Source: Planctomycetota bacterium (lineage in GTDB: Bacteria; Planctomycetota; UBA1135; GCA-002686595). From it: DNA of 64,000 bases. The notes under the pieces are model-generated. The model ran no database searches. It had not been told where the DNA came from and saw nothing but the letters and a program-made list of their open reading frames with translations. Shown here piece after piece: positions 25,494 to 34,605 of this stretch (its first letter is position 1; each line of letters begins with the position of its first letter). Where the stretch lies: the NCBI GenBank assembly GCA_002686945.1, contig NYYZ01000012.1:29840-93839 (forward strand). The letters run 5' to 3'. A program made the position numbers and the translations under genes.

Positions 25494-27698
25494 ATGGATT
25501 GGATGGACGTACAGGCGGCCCAGGATGGGGCCGCAGCGGGGGTGAGCGCAGAGGATCTGCTCGCGGGTCTGAATGAACCCCAGAAGTCGGCGGTTATCCA
25601 TGCGGAGGGACCGCTCCTGATCCTGGCGGGGCCGGGGTCGGGCAAGACGCGGGTGATGACTCATCGTATTGCCTGGCTGGTGACCCAGGCGGGGGTTCGT
25701 ACGGAAGAGATCCTGGCGATCACTTTCACCAATAAAGCCGCTGCTGAAATGCGTGAGCGCGTGGATCGATTGCTGCCGAACCTGACGGGCGCATGGATCA
25801 GCACCTTTCACTCCATGTGCGCGCGCATTCTGCGCCGGGACATCGAGCTTCTCGCGCCATTCACCCGGGATTTTTCGATCTACGACACCTCGGATCGCAA
25901 CCAGTTGATCAAGAAGATCATCAAGGACCTGGGCTATGATCCCAAGCGCTTTCGACCGGCGCTGGTGGGGGGCTGGATATCCAACGAGAAGAACCGGGTG
26001 GCGGATCAGGATCAGCCCCTGGTGATTGACGATGGGTCGGGCATGGATGATGAGGTCTTCAGCAAGGTGCGTGATGCCTATGCCCAAAGGATGGCGGATC
26101 AGAATGCTCTCGACTTCGATGATCTGTTGCTCAAGACCTTGGAGTTGTTCGACCGGCATCCCGGCGTGCGGGATTCCTACGCCACTCGGTTTCGTTTCGT
26201 GTTGGTGGACGAATACCAGGACACCAATAGGGTGCAGTACCTGTTGACCTCCCATCTGGCCAGCGGCCATGGGAATCTGGCGGTTTGCGGAGATCCCGAT
26301 CAGTCTATTTATGGCTGGAGAGGTGCGGATATTCGCAACATTCTTGACTTCGAAAAAGACTTCGGCGAGCCCTTGGTGGTGCGTCTTGAGCAGAACTACC
26401 GTTCGACCAAGACGATTCTGGGAGCAGCGTCGGCCCTGATCGCCAACAACAAGCAGCGCAAGGTCAAGGAGCTTTGGACGGAGGGTGAAGAGGGTGAGAG
26501 ACTTGTCATTTTGGAGTGCGGCGATGAAAACGAAGAGGCACGGGAGATCGCTGCTCAGATTCGAGGTGTTGAGGGTCGCGGCGGGTCCTTTGGGGATTGC
26601 GCGGTTTTCTATCGAATGAACTTCATGCAGCGTGCTTTGGAGAGTGCGTTGCGTCTCGCTGGCGTGCCCTATCAAGTGGTGGGTGGCTTGGAGTTCTACC
26701 AGCGCCGGGAGATTCGCGACCTGGTGGCCTACTTGCGGTTGCTGGTCAACCCCAAGGACGATCAGGCTTTCCTGCGGGTGGTCAACGCACCCCTGCGCGG
26801 TGTGGGACAGACTACAGTTGGGCGATTGATTCAGTGGACCGTAGATAGGCGACTTTGTATGCGCGATGCCCTGCGTTCCGAAGAGGCGGTTGCCTTGGTG
26901 CGCGGTCGCGCCAAGAAGGGACTGGCGGAGTTCGCGGGAGTGCTGGAAGCCCTCGATCCCATGCGGGATGGTCCTGCGGGCGAAGCTCTCGCGGCCGTGC
27001 TTGAGGGTATTGGCCGTGAGCGTTGGATAGCGGAGATGGACGATGGAGATACGCTCGTGGACCGCGACTCCAATGTTGAGGAGCTTCTGGCCCACGCCCA
27101 GGAGTACGATCGCTTGCACCCGGATGGGAAGTTGCCGGGTTTCTTGCAGGATGTGGCGCTGGTGAGTGACACTGATGTCTATGACGGTACGGAGGACGCG
27201 GTCAAGTTGATGACCTTGCACTCGGCCAAGGGGCTGGAGTTTCCTCAGGTGTTCATTGCCGGGTGTGAAGAGGAGCTGATTCCCCATGGCCGCGCCCTTG
27301 AAGAGGATCCCGTGAACGGCATCGAGGAAGAGCGGCGCTTGTTCTACGTAGGCTTGACCAGGGCCATGAAGCGCCTCTTCTTGACTCATGCAGTGACACG
27401 TTTCTTCTTCGGTGACACGCGCTGGGCCCGCCCTTCGCCCTTCTTGGAAGAAATCCCTGCCGAATTTGTTGAGGGCCTGGAGCGAGATGACCCGGAGTCG
27501 GTACTGGGAGCTTACGAACCAGAAGACGATGGCGCTGCTGCTCTGGCGGTGGGCCAACTGGTGGAGCACGAACACTTTGGTCGCGGCCGTATCGAGAGCC
27601 TGTCTGGCAGTGGGGTCAATGCCCGTGCCGAGGTCCGTTTTGATCAGCATGGCAGCAAACAGCTCCTGCTTTCCTATGCACATCTGGTGGCGGTCTGA
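25494..27698 (+). CDS. pcrA: UvrD/PcrA-type DNA helicase
   Basis: 734 residues, normal for the family. It is a superfamily 1A 3'-5' helicase used in repair and replication-fork maintenance. Seen motifs: Q-motif LNEPQKSAV, Walker A AGPGSGKT at about 45-52, motif Ia ITFTNKAA, Walker B VDEYQDTN near 237, motif III GDPDQSIYGWRGA, motif IV LEQNYRST, motif V MTLHSAKGLEFP, and motif VI EERRLFYVGLTRA. The C-terminal 50 residues (VGQLVEHEHFGRGRIESLSG) are the PcrA-type beta domain. Its TGA stop shares bases with the ATG of the next gene. Confidence 0.97.
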   Translation: MDWMDVQAAQDGAAAGVSAEDLLAGLNEPQKSAVIHAEGPLLILAGPGSGKTRVMTHRIAWLVTQAGVRTEEILAITFTNKAAAEMRERVDRLLPNLTGAWISTFHSMCARILRRDIELLAPFTRDFSIYDTSDRNQLIKKIIKDLGYDPKRFRPALVGGWISNEKNRVADQDQPLVIDDGSGMDDEVFSKVRDAYAQRMADQNALDFDDLLLKTLELFDRHPGVRDSYATRFRFVLVDEYQDTNRVQYLLTSHLASGHGNLAVCGDPDQSIYGWRGADIRNILDFEKDFGEPLVVRLEQNYRSTKTILGAASALIANNKQRKVKELWTEGEEGERLVILECGDENEEAREIAAQIRGVEGRGGSFGDCAVFYRMNFMQRALESALRLAGVPYQVVGGLEFYQRREIRDLVAYLRLLVNPKDDQAFLRVVNAPLRGVGQTTVGRLIQWTVDRRLCMRDALRSEEAVALVRGRAKKGLAEFAGVLEALDPMRDGPAGEALAAVLEGIGRERWIAEMDDGDTLVDRDSNVEELLAHAQEYDRLHPDGKLPGFLQDVALVSDTDVYDGTEDAVKLMTLHSAKGLEFPQVFIAGCEEELIPHGRALEEDPVNGIEEERRLFYVGLTRAMKRLFLTHAVTRFFFGDTRWARPSPFLEEIPAEFVEGLERDDPESVLGAYEPEDDGAAALAVGQLVEHEHFGRGRIESLSGSGVNARAEVRFDQHGSKQLLLSYAHLVAV

Positions 27699-28639
27699 TG
27701 GTGCCCAAAGAAGACTTTCTTGCCCGTTTGGATCAGTTGCTGGAAGAGGCGGATCAGGCGGGGGAACTCTCTCGGGTGCAGGCGCACGCTGCGGCTTATG
27801 GGGTTGCGTACGAAGTATCTGATGATGCCAGCGGGTGGGGCGTGCTCTGTAAACGCCAGCCCTTGAAGCATGGCATGGTGGGTGAAAGCCCCCAGATTGC
27901 GCGCGTACATCTGTTGCTTGACCGCCTGGCGCCAACAGATGTGACTGTGTTGATACTTGGAGACACAGGTACGGGCAAGGAGTTGATAGCCAAGGCCTTG
28001 CACGCAGGCTCATCTCGCAAGTCCAAGCGCTTGTTGGCGGAAAACTGTGCTGCGGTTCCTGCAGAGTTGCTCGAGAGCGAGTTGTTTGGGCATACACGTG
28101 GATCTTTCACAGGCGCAGCGGGTGATCGGGACGGCCACTTTGTTGCTGCCGATGGTGGGACCATGTTCCTGGATGAGATTGGAGAGATGCCATTGGCCAT
28201 GCAGGCAAAACTCCTGCGCGTGTTGCAGGAAGGGGAGGTGCGACCAGTGGGTTCCAACAAGACCGTACAAGTCAATGTGCGCGTTGTGGCAGCCACCAAT
28301 AAGAACTTGGAAGAGTCCTGCGCAGCTGGTGACTTTCGCGAGGACCTATACTGGCGACTGGCAGTCGTTACTGTGCAGTTACCCTCTCTTCGCGAACGGG
28401 AGGGAGATGTGCGGCGCCTGACTTTGCATCTGCTGGCTGCTGAGGGCGAGAGCGCGGGTACGCCCGTGCGTATCAGCGAGGAGGCCCTTGCTTTTCTCGA
28501 ATCTCAGTCCTGGCCCGGGAATGTGCGGCAGCTTGAGAATGAACTGCGGCGGGCGGTTGCACTTTGTGAGTTGACGCCGTGCGGGCCGAACCATTCCGAA
28601 CGCCGAATCGGAATCGAAAACCTCTCCTCAGACCTCTAG
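27698..28639 (+). CDS. sigma-54-interacting AAA+ protein lacking a DNA-binding domain
   Basis: 313 residues. After a 65-residue N-terminal stretch with no recognised sensor domain comes a near-complete sigma-54 activator AAA+ core: Walker A GDTGTGKE at 88-95, ENCAA, the loop GSFTGA at about 135-140 (canonical GAFTGA), Walker B GGTMFLDEIGE at about 153-163, ATN, FREDLYWRL, and the sensor-2 region WPGNVRQLEN. The chain stops shortly after, with no Fis-type helix-turn-helix. It overlaps pcrA by one base, and the CAP-domain lipoprotein gene follows, so it is part of this run. It could act on sigma-54 holoenzyme from solution or be a decayed regulator. Confidence 0.85.
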   Translation: MVPKEDFLARLDQLLEEADQAGELSRVQAHAAAYGVAYEVSDDASGWGVLCKRQPLKHGMVGESPQIARVHLLLDRLAPTDVTVLILGDTGTGKELIAKALHAGSSRKSKRLLAENCAAVPAELLESELFGHTRGSFTGAAGDRDGHFVAADGGTMFLDEIGEMPLAMQAKLLRVLQEGEVRPVGSNKTVQVNVRVVAATNKNLEESCAAGDFREDLYWRLAVVTVQLPSLREREGDVRRLTLHLLAAEGESAGTPVRISEEALAFLESQSWPGNVRQLENELRRAVALCELTPCGPNHSERRIGIENLSSDL

Positions 28640-28741
28640 TCGAGGGGAATCGCCTGGGCATGGGGCTTTCGGAGCGATGATTCGGTTGCCTTGGCTCAAA
28701 GGTGGGTATTCTCTGAAGTCGGTATGGTGGCTGAGGATTCA

Positions 28742-31222
28742 ATGAAGCGCGTATGTCTGATTTTGTTGTTCGTGTCCTGCGGTGGCCGCGTGGAGCCCGG
28801 CGCTGTTGAGCAGCAGATCCTCTATGGTCGGCTGGAATCGGCCGAGGAGTTGCTCGGGCGTATGGACCCTGACCATCCGAGCCGTAAGGGGCTGCAGGCT
28901 CAGATCGACGGGGTTTGGGCCGAGAGGGAGAGGGCCAAGATTGAGTGTGCCACGTTGCGAGCCGGGCGTGATAGCCGCAGTTTGGAGAGCCTGTTGGCGA
29001 GCCTCGATGATCTGGCCCAGAGCTTCACCGATGGGCAGGCTCGGGAAACAGTGTTACGGGAGAAATCAGTCACCTTGGATTGGGATGCCGATCGCCGTTC
29101 GCGTAAGTCACATCTGATTGCGCGAGCCCCGAGGGGTGATCCTGCCCCGGACGAAGAGCAGGAGCCCGCGGTTCTGCCGCGTATTCAGGGCCTGATCAAG
29201 AGCATCATGCTCGATGTGGAGGCTGCCTCACGCTCGGGTGAGTACGCTCGTGCCCTGGCATTGCTGGATCAGTTGATCGGAGACCTGCCCGCACAGGCGT
29301 CCATGTTGGGGGTCGAGCTGCTGGAACATCGCGAGAGTCTTCGCAGTGCGGCAGATCAGGGCGCGAGGCGATTGATCGCGGGGGCCGAGAGCGCTCAGCG
29401 GTTACGCGGGGACCGGGCGGCCTGGGATCTTGTGGCTGAGGAGTATCTGCGTTTTCCTGAGAGCACCCTCGATGGCGAGTTTTCTCGTCGAGTCGAGCAG
29501 TGGCGTCAGGCGGTGAGCAGTCTTCCCAATCGTGAAGGGGACAAGTCCGAAGTGGCAGTTGCGGATTCTGATGCGGGCACCTCTCTGGACCCGCTTGTTG
29601 CACCGCCGGCTGCAGAGGTTGCTCCCACTGTTCCACAAACTGGCGATGCGCTGGGTGTGGTTGCGCGCCCTTACCCGCTTACCTCCAGCGAACTTCTGGC
29701 CGATCCTGGCGAGCAGGCCCTGATGGGAGAAAAAGCACGCGTGGCGGGAGATCTACCCCGTGCAATTGCGCTTCTGCAAGTCGCTTCGCGTCTGACCCAG
29801 GATCCTGAATCCGCCCGCTATCGCCGCCGGGAGATGGAGTGCCGCTGGTTGGCTGCCCTGGCCAAGGTCTGGTCTTTGGAGCATGCTGAAGGAGGCGCCA
29901 CCCGGGGGATCGCTCTTCAGCTCAAGGCCCTCGGTCATCAAGGGACCGCCAAGGCTCTGCTGGAGCTGGGGGACAAACCTCCCGTCAGTTTGGGAATCAT
30001 GGTGGCATGCCTGGCCGACGGTGCGCCCAAGTTCAATGAATTGGGACTGACCATTCTTTGGGAGCAGCGGGCCGGGGGGTTGCTGACGAGTGAACACACG
30101 GATCTGTTGGTGGCCCAGGCACGGGGAGAAGAAGTGCCCGATGGTGGCTATTCCCTGGTGGCGGGCTCCTTCGTCGCCACTGTTGAGCATCAAGAGCAAC
30201 TGATCGGAGCCAAGCTGAAATTGGAACTGCGCAAGCTCACGACTCGCCAGGGGGCGGCGCGGGAAGAGGCTTGGGAGGTGCTTGCTGTCTTGGCCGACCA
30301 GTACCGTCTGGCCGAGATCCGTCTGGCGGAGACCCTGGATGATTTCCTTGTCCGGCAGACAAACCGAATCCTGAAGCGCGGGGAGTTCAAGCGCCTGCAG
30401 CAACTTGCTGTACGCCGTCGGAACCTCGAGGTGGCGAGGGAATTCGCTCTGGAGTTGATCTTCGACGAGCAGGCGTATTTCTATCCGATCCCCGACAACC
30501 GGCGCGGGGAATACAATCTGGTCCAGCGCAGGGTCGATGACCTGGTGGCCGAGGTGCGCGCGATCTGGGAGCAGCCATTCTCGGTCTCTTTGGGTGCAGC
30601 CTTCCACGAAGACCTGGGCGATCTGCAGTGGGTGCTGGGCAAGCTCCAGGGCTCAAGTCTTCCAAAGGACCTGCCCTCCTGGTTGTTCTTGATTCAACCG
30701 GAAGTCACGGATCTCAGCCTGGCGAACTTTGCTCCAAACAGGGCCGTACAGACCGAGATCCGCATCAGTAGTCATGTGCGGGCCTACAACGAGAATCTGT
30801 GGGCAGCAGAGGAGGAGGTGTGTCGATCCCAGGAGTCGGAACAGGTGCGTGTGACCAATCGATACAGGCGCCTCCTGGGTCGTGTCGCGTTGGCTTGGGA
30901 TGCGCGGCTCCAGGCGGCGACGGTTGTACACGGGGAGTACATGAGTCGTACGGGGATCTTCAGTCACTTCGAGGAGGGTGTTCCCGGCAGGCGCACCCCT
31001 TTTGAACGAATGACTGAGCAGGGCTATACCCAGGGTCTTGGGGAGAACATTCATGGAGGTGCTGGGGATCCCCTTGGAGCGCATTTCGGCTGGACACACT
31101 CCTCGGGGCACCACCGAGCATTGCTTTCCCGCCAGGCCACCGAGATGGCGACTTCCGTGGTGGGTCGCTATTGGACTCAGAACTTCGGTACCGGCCGAGA
31201 TTCTCGACGCAGCATGGACTGA
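28742..31222 (+). CDS. large lipoprotein with helical repeats and C-terminal CAP domain
   Basis: 826 residues from the ATG at 28742, which opens a lipoprotein signal with lipobox FVSC (MKRVCLILLFVSCGG). An earlier in-frame start at 28691 would bury the signal. The first 700 residues are mostly helical with TPR-like pieces and an acidic/proline linker near 270-310. The last 125 residues form a CAP (SCP/PR1) domain: HGEYMSRTGIFSHF, RMTEQGYTQGLGENI, a HSSGHHRALL block and the terminal RYWTQNFG. CAP domains in bacteria are extracellular and of varied or unknown function. It follows the AAA+ gene by about 100 bases. Confidence 0.8.
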   Translation: MKRVCLILLFVSCGGRVEPGAVEQQILYGRLESAEELLGRMDPDHPSRKGLQAQIDGVWAERERAKIECATLRAGRDSRSLESLLASLDDLAQSFTDGQARETVLREKSVTLDWDADRRSRKSHLIARAPRGDPAPDEEQEPAVLPRIQGLIKSIMLDVEAASRSGEYARALALLDQLIGDLPAQASMLGVELLEHRESLRSAADQGARRLIAGAESAQRLRGDRAAWDLVAEEYLRFPESTLDGEFSRRVEQWRQAVSSLPNREGDKSEVAVADSDAGTSLDPLVAPPAAEVAPTVPQTGDALGVVARPYPLTSSELLADPGEQALMGEKARVAGDLPRAIALLQVASRLTQDPESARYRRREMECRWLAALAKVWSLEHAEGGATRGIALQLKALGHQGTAKALLELGDKPPVSLGIMVACLADGAPKFNELGLTILWEQRAGGLLTSEHTDLLVAQARGEEVPDGGYSLVAGSFVATVEHQEQLIGAKLKLELRKLTTRQGAAREEAWEVLAVLADQYRLAEIRLAETLDDFLVRQTNRILKRGEFKRLQQLAVRRRNLEVAREFALELIFDEQAYFYPIPDNRRGEYNLVQRRVDDLVAEVRAIWEQPFSVSLGAAFHEDLGDLQWVLGKLQGSSLPKDLPSWLFLIQPEVTDLSLANFAPNRAVQTEIRISSHVRAYNENLWAAEEEVCRSQESEQVRVTNRYRRLLGRVALAWDARLQAATVVHGEYMSRTGIFSHFEEGVPGRRTPFERMTEQGYTQGLGENIHGGAGDPLGAHFGWTHSSGHHRALLSRQATEMATSVVGRYWTQNFGTGRDSRRSMD

Positions 31223-31303
31223 GTCCGGGTCTTGTGTGGGACCGGAATCCTCGCTGCCCCAAAGCACAACCCATCCGGATTGCCAGCGGGTACACTGCCC
31301 CTC

Positions 31304-32347
31304 ATGGCACGAGTCAATCCCCGTACGCCCCGATCCTCAAAGAGTCAAGCTAGCCGGCCGAGGGTCCAACGCACACGTCAAAGGGCGGTCAAGAAAAGTC
31401 TGCCCACCTGGGTAATTCTGCTGGGCTTTGCTTTGGTGGTTGCGGTTGGCATTCAAGCTTTCATCAATTACGAGGAGTCGGTGAATCAGGAGAGCTTTGA
31501 TGCACCAACAGTTCACGAGCAGATAACCGAGGCACTCAAGAATGGGAACGTAAAGAAGGCCGAGGAAGGACTCGAGAAGATCGAGCGCAATAATCACAGG
31601 TTGACCGCTGAGTGGCGCAAGACCTTCGCTGCTCTAAGGGTCCGATCCGAAGCCCTGTCCGAGACCAGCGTTCAGTTGGTGGACAACATAGCTGGTACGA
31701 AGTATCTGCAGAAGAGCATACGCAACTACGAGTCGGGTTACCTGGCCAAGGAACCCGTGCGTGCCAGGGCGCGGATTTTCGTGCAGCGTGCTCAGCACTT
31801 CCTCGACACCTGGCCCGGCCATTCAGACGCAGAAGAGGTGCGCAATAAACTCAGCCGCTGGAAGGTTGTGGCGGAATTGTCGAGCCCTGCAAACCTTGAA
31901 GATGTTCTCTGGGAGACCAAGACCCTGACCTGGGCCTTTCCCAGGGACTACGCCAAAGCAATGCCCATGCTGGAGTCCTTTCGCGATGGGGCAGGCGGGG
32001 CGGATCAAACCATTCTTGAGGGAGTGATCAAGACCCACATTTCAGAGCGCGAAGAGTACTTTCAGGATCGATTTGAACAGGCAGCCTATCTGTGGGACAA
32101 GGGCGATCCCTCCAAGGCAATCGAGTACCTGGTGCAGTTGCTCACCAAGATCGGTGACCCCACCATGTCCGATCGTGCGGCCCGGGCCTTGGTCGCTTTC
32201 CACGGCCAGCTCTCCAAAGACGGCCAGACAATTCTGAACATTGTCGACACGATGAAGGGCTACAAGAACTCCCGTCGTCGGGATTTTGACCGCATGGCCA
32301 AGAACTCCATTTGCCGGGCATTCTTCAGGGAACACGGGTTGCTCTAG
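31304..32347 (+). CDS. membrane-anchored TPR-like protein
   Basis: 347 residues from the ATG at 31304. A very basic N-terminus (RPRVQRTRQRAVKKS) precedes one membrane span at about 33-52 (TWVILLGFALVVAVGIQAF). The rest is helical: residues 75-110 form a TPR-like hairpin (ITEALKNGNVKKAEEGLEKI), with a further one near 270-300 (AAYLWDKGDPSKAIEYLVQLL). Topology would place the helical part outside the cytoplasm. No family recognised. It follows the CAP lipoprotein by 81 bases on the same strand and could share its transcript. Confidence 0.65.
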   Translation: MARVNPRTPRSSKSQASRPRVQRTRQRAVKKSLPTWVILLGFALVVAVGIQAFINYEESVNQESFDAPTVHEQITEALKNGNVKKAEEGLEKIERNNHRLTAEWRKTFAALRVRSEALSETSVQLVDNIAGTKYLQKSIRNYESGYLAKEPVRARARIFVQRAQHFLDTWPGHSDAEEVRNKLSRWKVVAELSSPANLEDVLWETKTLTWAFPRDYAKAMPMLESFRDGAGGADQTILEGVIKTHISEREEYFQDRFEQAAYLWDKGDPSKAIEYLVQLLTKIGDPTMSDRAARALVAFHGQLSKDGQTILNIVDTMKGYKNSRRRDFDRMAKNSICRAFFREHGLL

Positions 32348-32351
32348 GAGC

Positions 32352-33302
32352 TCAAATGTCCCGCGCGCGTTTTTCTCTCCGGAAGGCGGGGTTGGGGATC
32401 GCATCGAACGAGCCGGGCTTGGTCCACCAGCGACGTTGATGCCAGGCCCATTGCTCGGGGTTGGCCTTGATCCAGGATTCATAGACCTGGTTCATGCGCT
32501 CCAAGAGGTCGGTGGTGGAGGCCTTGGGGTCCAGGTCTGTACGTGACCATAGGGGTGGGTCCACGTGGACTTGGTAACGGTCGCTTTGTGTATCAAACAC
32601 GCAGCGCACAGGGAGCAGAGGAGCGTTGGCCGCGCGGGCGATGGCTGCAGGAGCGGTCATGGTCAGAGCCGGATGCCCCAGAAAGGACACAAACTCACCG
32701 TCCAATTGGCGGGCTTCAAGATCAGAGAGCAGGCCCAGGATGCGACCGGAGCGCAGCACGCGAAGGGTCTCCCGGGCGCTGGCATCCTGGGGCAGGGTCT
32801 CGACACCGTGTTGGGCGCGCATCTTGGTCAGCCAGTCTTGATCGCCTCGTGCGCGTCCTACCACGACACCTCGTACTCCCCGGCGCACCAGGTAGATCGC
32901 CAGTATTTCCCAGTTGCCCATGTGTCCACCCAAGATAATCGTTCCGGGATTGGCGGCGAGGGTCTCGCTGAGGCGTTCGAAACCTGGGCCCTCCTGCACG
33001 ATTGCATCGACCCATTCACCAGCGTCTTGTCTTGAGAGGCGCACCCCGTCGGCGATTTGGCGTGCAGTGTGGGCTCGGATGGCGGCAGGCAAAGCGCGTA
33101 GTTGTGCTTCATCGAGGCCCAGGTTATCTGCTGCGAGTTTCAGATTTGAGTGCACCCTTCGGGCAGCTGAGGTGCCTTTGGCTAAGCGCAGTGAGTGCTG
33201 GATCGAGCCCCGCATCAGACCGTGCGGCAGCACCCGCGCCGGGATCAGGAAGGACTTCAGGAGGCCTCTACGCAGGGCTCTGGTGCGCCTAGAGGTCGCC
33301 AA
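32352..33302 (-). CDS. lipid A biosynthesis acyltransferase-like protein
   Basis: 316 residues, the usual length of the LpxL/LpxM (HtrB/MsbB) family that adds secondary acyl chains to lipid A at the inner membrane. The catalytic H-x4-E motif is in GGHMGNWEI (H127, E132). Further family blocks include GILGLLSDLEAR and the C-terminal NPEQWAWHQRRWW. The N-terminal membrane segment is short. It overlaps the preceding kinase-like gene by 14 bases in the same operon, and lptF/lptG are divergent from that operon, which fits LPS assembly. Confidence 0.88.
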   Translation of the reverse strand: MATSRRTRALRRGLLKSFLIPARVLPHGLMRGSIQHSLRLAKGTSAARRVHSNLKLAADNLGLDEAQLRALPAAIRAHTARQIADGVRLSRQDAGEWVDAIVQEGPGFERLSETLAANPGTIILGGHMGNWEILAIYLVRRGVRGVVVGRARGDQDWLTKMRAQHGVETLPQDASARETLRVLRSGRILGLLSDLEARQLDGEFVSFLGHPALTMTAPAAIARAANAPLLPVRCVFDTQSDRYQVHVDPPLWSRTDLDPKASTTDLLERMNQVYESWIKANPEQWAWHQRRWWTKPGSFDAIPNPAFRREKRARDI

Positions 33303-34509
33303 GCAAGGCCTCCTTCAACACTTGTTGTTCCTGGGGACCACATGCATGAGCCAGACACCAGGCTGAGCTGAACTCCCTGCGCTGGTCTGGGGTCCAGCTC
33401 GGGTTGAATCCCTCGATGTTGAAGCGCCAGGGGTTCACCTGCTCGGCGCGAGAGAGGTCAAGCAGATGGATATCTCCAGCGAGGATTGCTCCTTCCCGGG
33501 TGAGCCACCACTGTGAGATATTGCTGGCTTCCGGGCCGAGGCCTCGGTCGGCAATGCTGCCCAGAATGTGCCCCCAGGCCCCGGGAGAGCCTTCTTTGGC
33601 CGTTTTCATTCTGCGCGCGCCGGTCGGGATCTGGCTCACCACCCGTACGCTTCGGGAGCCAACCCAAAGGAGTACAGGTCGCTCGGCGGGAATGCCGTGC
33701 TCGGCCAGATGCCCGAGGGAGTTCCAACAGTCAAGGGCCTGGTCAAGAGATGCGGGGGGCGTGCGGATCCAGTCTCCGGGATTGCGATCAAGGGCGAGCC
33801 ATCCCGCTCCCCGTCGTGTTGCAGCGGAACTCTCTCTTTGCCAGCGGCCGATGCGCTTGCGTCCTCTCTTGCGCCGCAGGGTCCGTGCGCTGGTTTCGAT
33901 AGCTGGCAGATCAAGGTTTCCTACCAGATGCGCCAACTGCCCTTTGTTGCAGCACCGCCGTAAACGAGCCATGACCGAAGCGCGCCATCGGGCGCTCGTG
34001 GTCTCTCGGCAGGTTTGGCAGAGGTGTATGAGGAGCTCACGCAGCTCGCGCTTACCATATGGTGCATCTCTGCGTATCCCGCGCATGTCCACAAGCCAGA
34101 GCTTGTCTTGTTCGTCAAGCACCACATTTCCTGGGTGCAGATCGTCGTGCCGTACTTCGAGGACAAGTAGCTGGTACAGAAACTTCGCCAGGGCGGCGGC
34201 GAGTGCGTATCGGGCTCCATTCTGAGCAAAGACTTGCTCCAAGTTGAGTGCCCCCGGGATCTCTTCCATTACCAATTCCCAATGCTCCCTCTGGAGTCGG
34301 ACCTCCAGGGGTTTGGGGGCGGCAAGCCCCAACTCCCGCAAATGTACAAGGGTCTGGAACTCCTTTTGTGCGCGCCGTTGATCCCGCAGGCCGCCGAGGA
34401 ACTCAGGGGCGTGGTAGCGTTTGATCACTCTGCCCGGTCCTGGCATTGCCTGGGCAGGCACCATAAGCAGGACGGTGCGCCTGGGGCTTTGTTTGAGGAT
34501 TCGCTCCAT
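33289..34509 (-). CDS. lipopolysaccharide kinase-like protein
   Basis: 406 residues from the Met at 34509; the frame is open to 34713 but that part overlaps divergent lptF and is unlikely. The N-terminal half is of the Kdo/WaaP kinase type: VIKRYHAPEF with the ATP-binding Lys, LVMEEIPGALNLE as the hinge, the catalytic loop H121-D-D-L-H-P-G-N128, and LWLVDMRG as the metal-binding block. The C-terminal 200 residues (from about RKRGRKRIGRWQRESS) are not recognised and may be an added domain. It precedes the lpxL-like gene with a 14-base overlap. Confidence 0.8.
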   Translation of the reverse strand: MERILKQSPRRTVLLMVPAQAMPGPGRVIKRYHAPEFLGGLRDQRRAQKEFQTLVHLRELGLAAPKPLEVRLQREHWELVMEEIPGALNLEQVFAQNGARYALAAALAKFLYQLLVLEVRHDDLHPGNVVLDEQDKLWLVDMRGIRRDAPYGKRELRELLIHLCQTCRETTSARWRASVMARLRRCCNKGQLAHLVGNLDLPAIETSARTLRRKRGRKRIGRWQRESSAATRRGAGWLALDRNPGDWIRTPPASLDQALDCWNSLGHLAEHGIPAERPVLLWVGSRSVRVVSQIPTGARRMKTAKEGSPGAWGHILGSIADRGLGPEASNISQWWLTREGAILAGDIHLLDLSRAEQVNPWRFNIEGFNPSWTPDQRREFSSAWCLAHACGPQEQQVLKEALLGDL

Positions 34510-34605
34510 GCTGGGGGGCGTTCGACGCCCGGGTGGTGCATCATCGCATGAATCGTCGGGGTTAGGGCAATTGGGTCTGCGCACCAGCGGTATAGAATCC
34601 GCTCC

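Noticed and set aside
25461-28097. Open frame of 878 codons on the minus strand opposite pcrA and the AAA+ gene
   Set aside because: It mirrors the third-position GC bias of the real genes on the + strand. Its translation has no signal, domain or composition of a real protein, while pcrA has every helicase motif.
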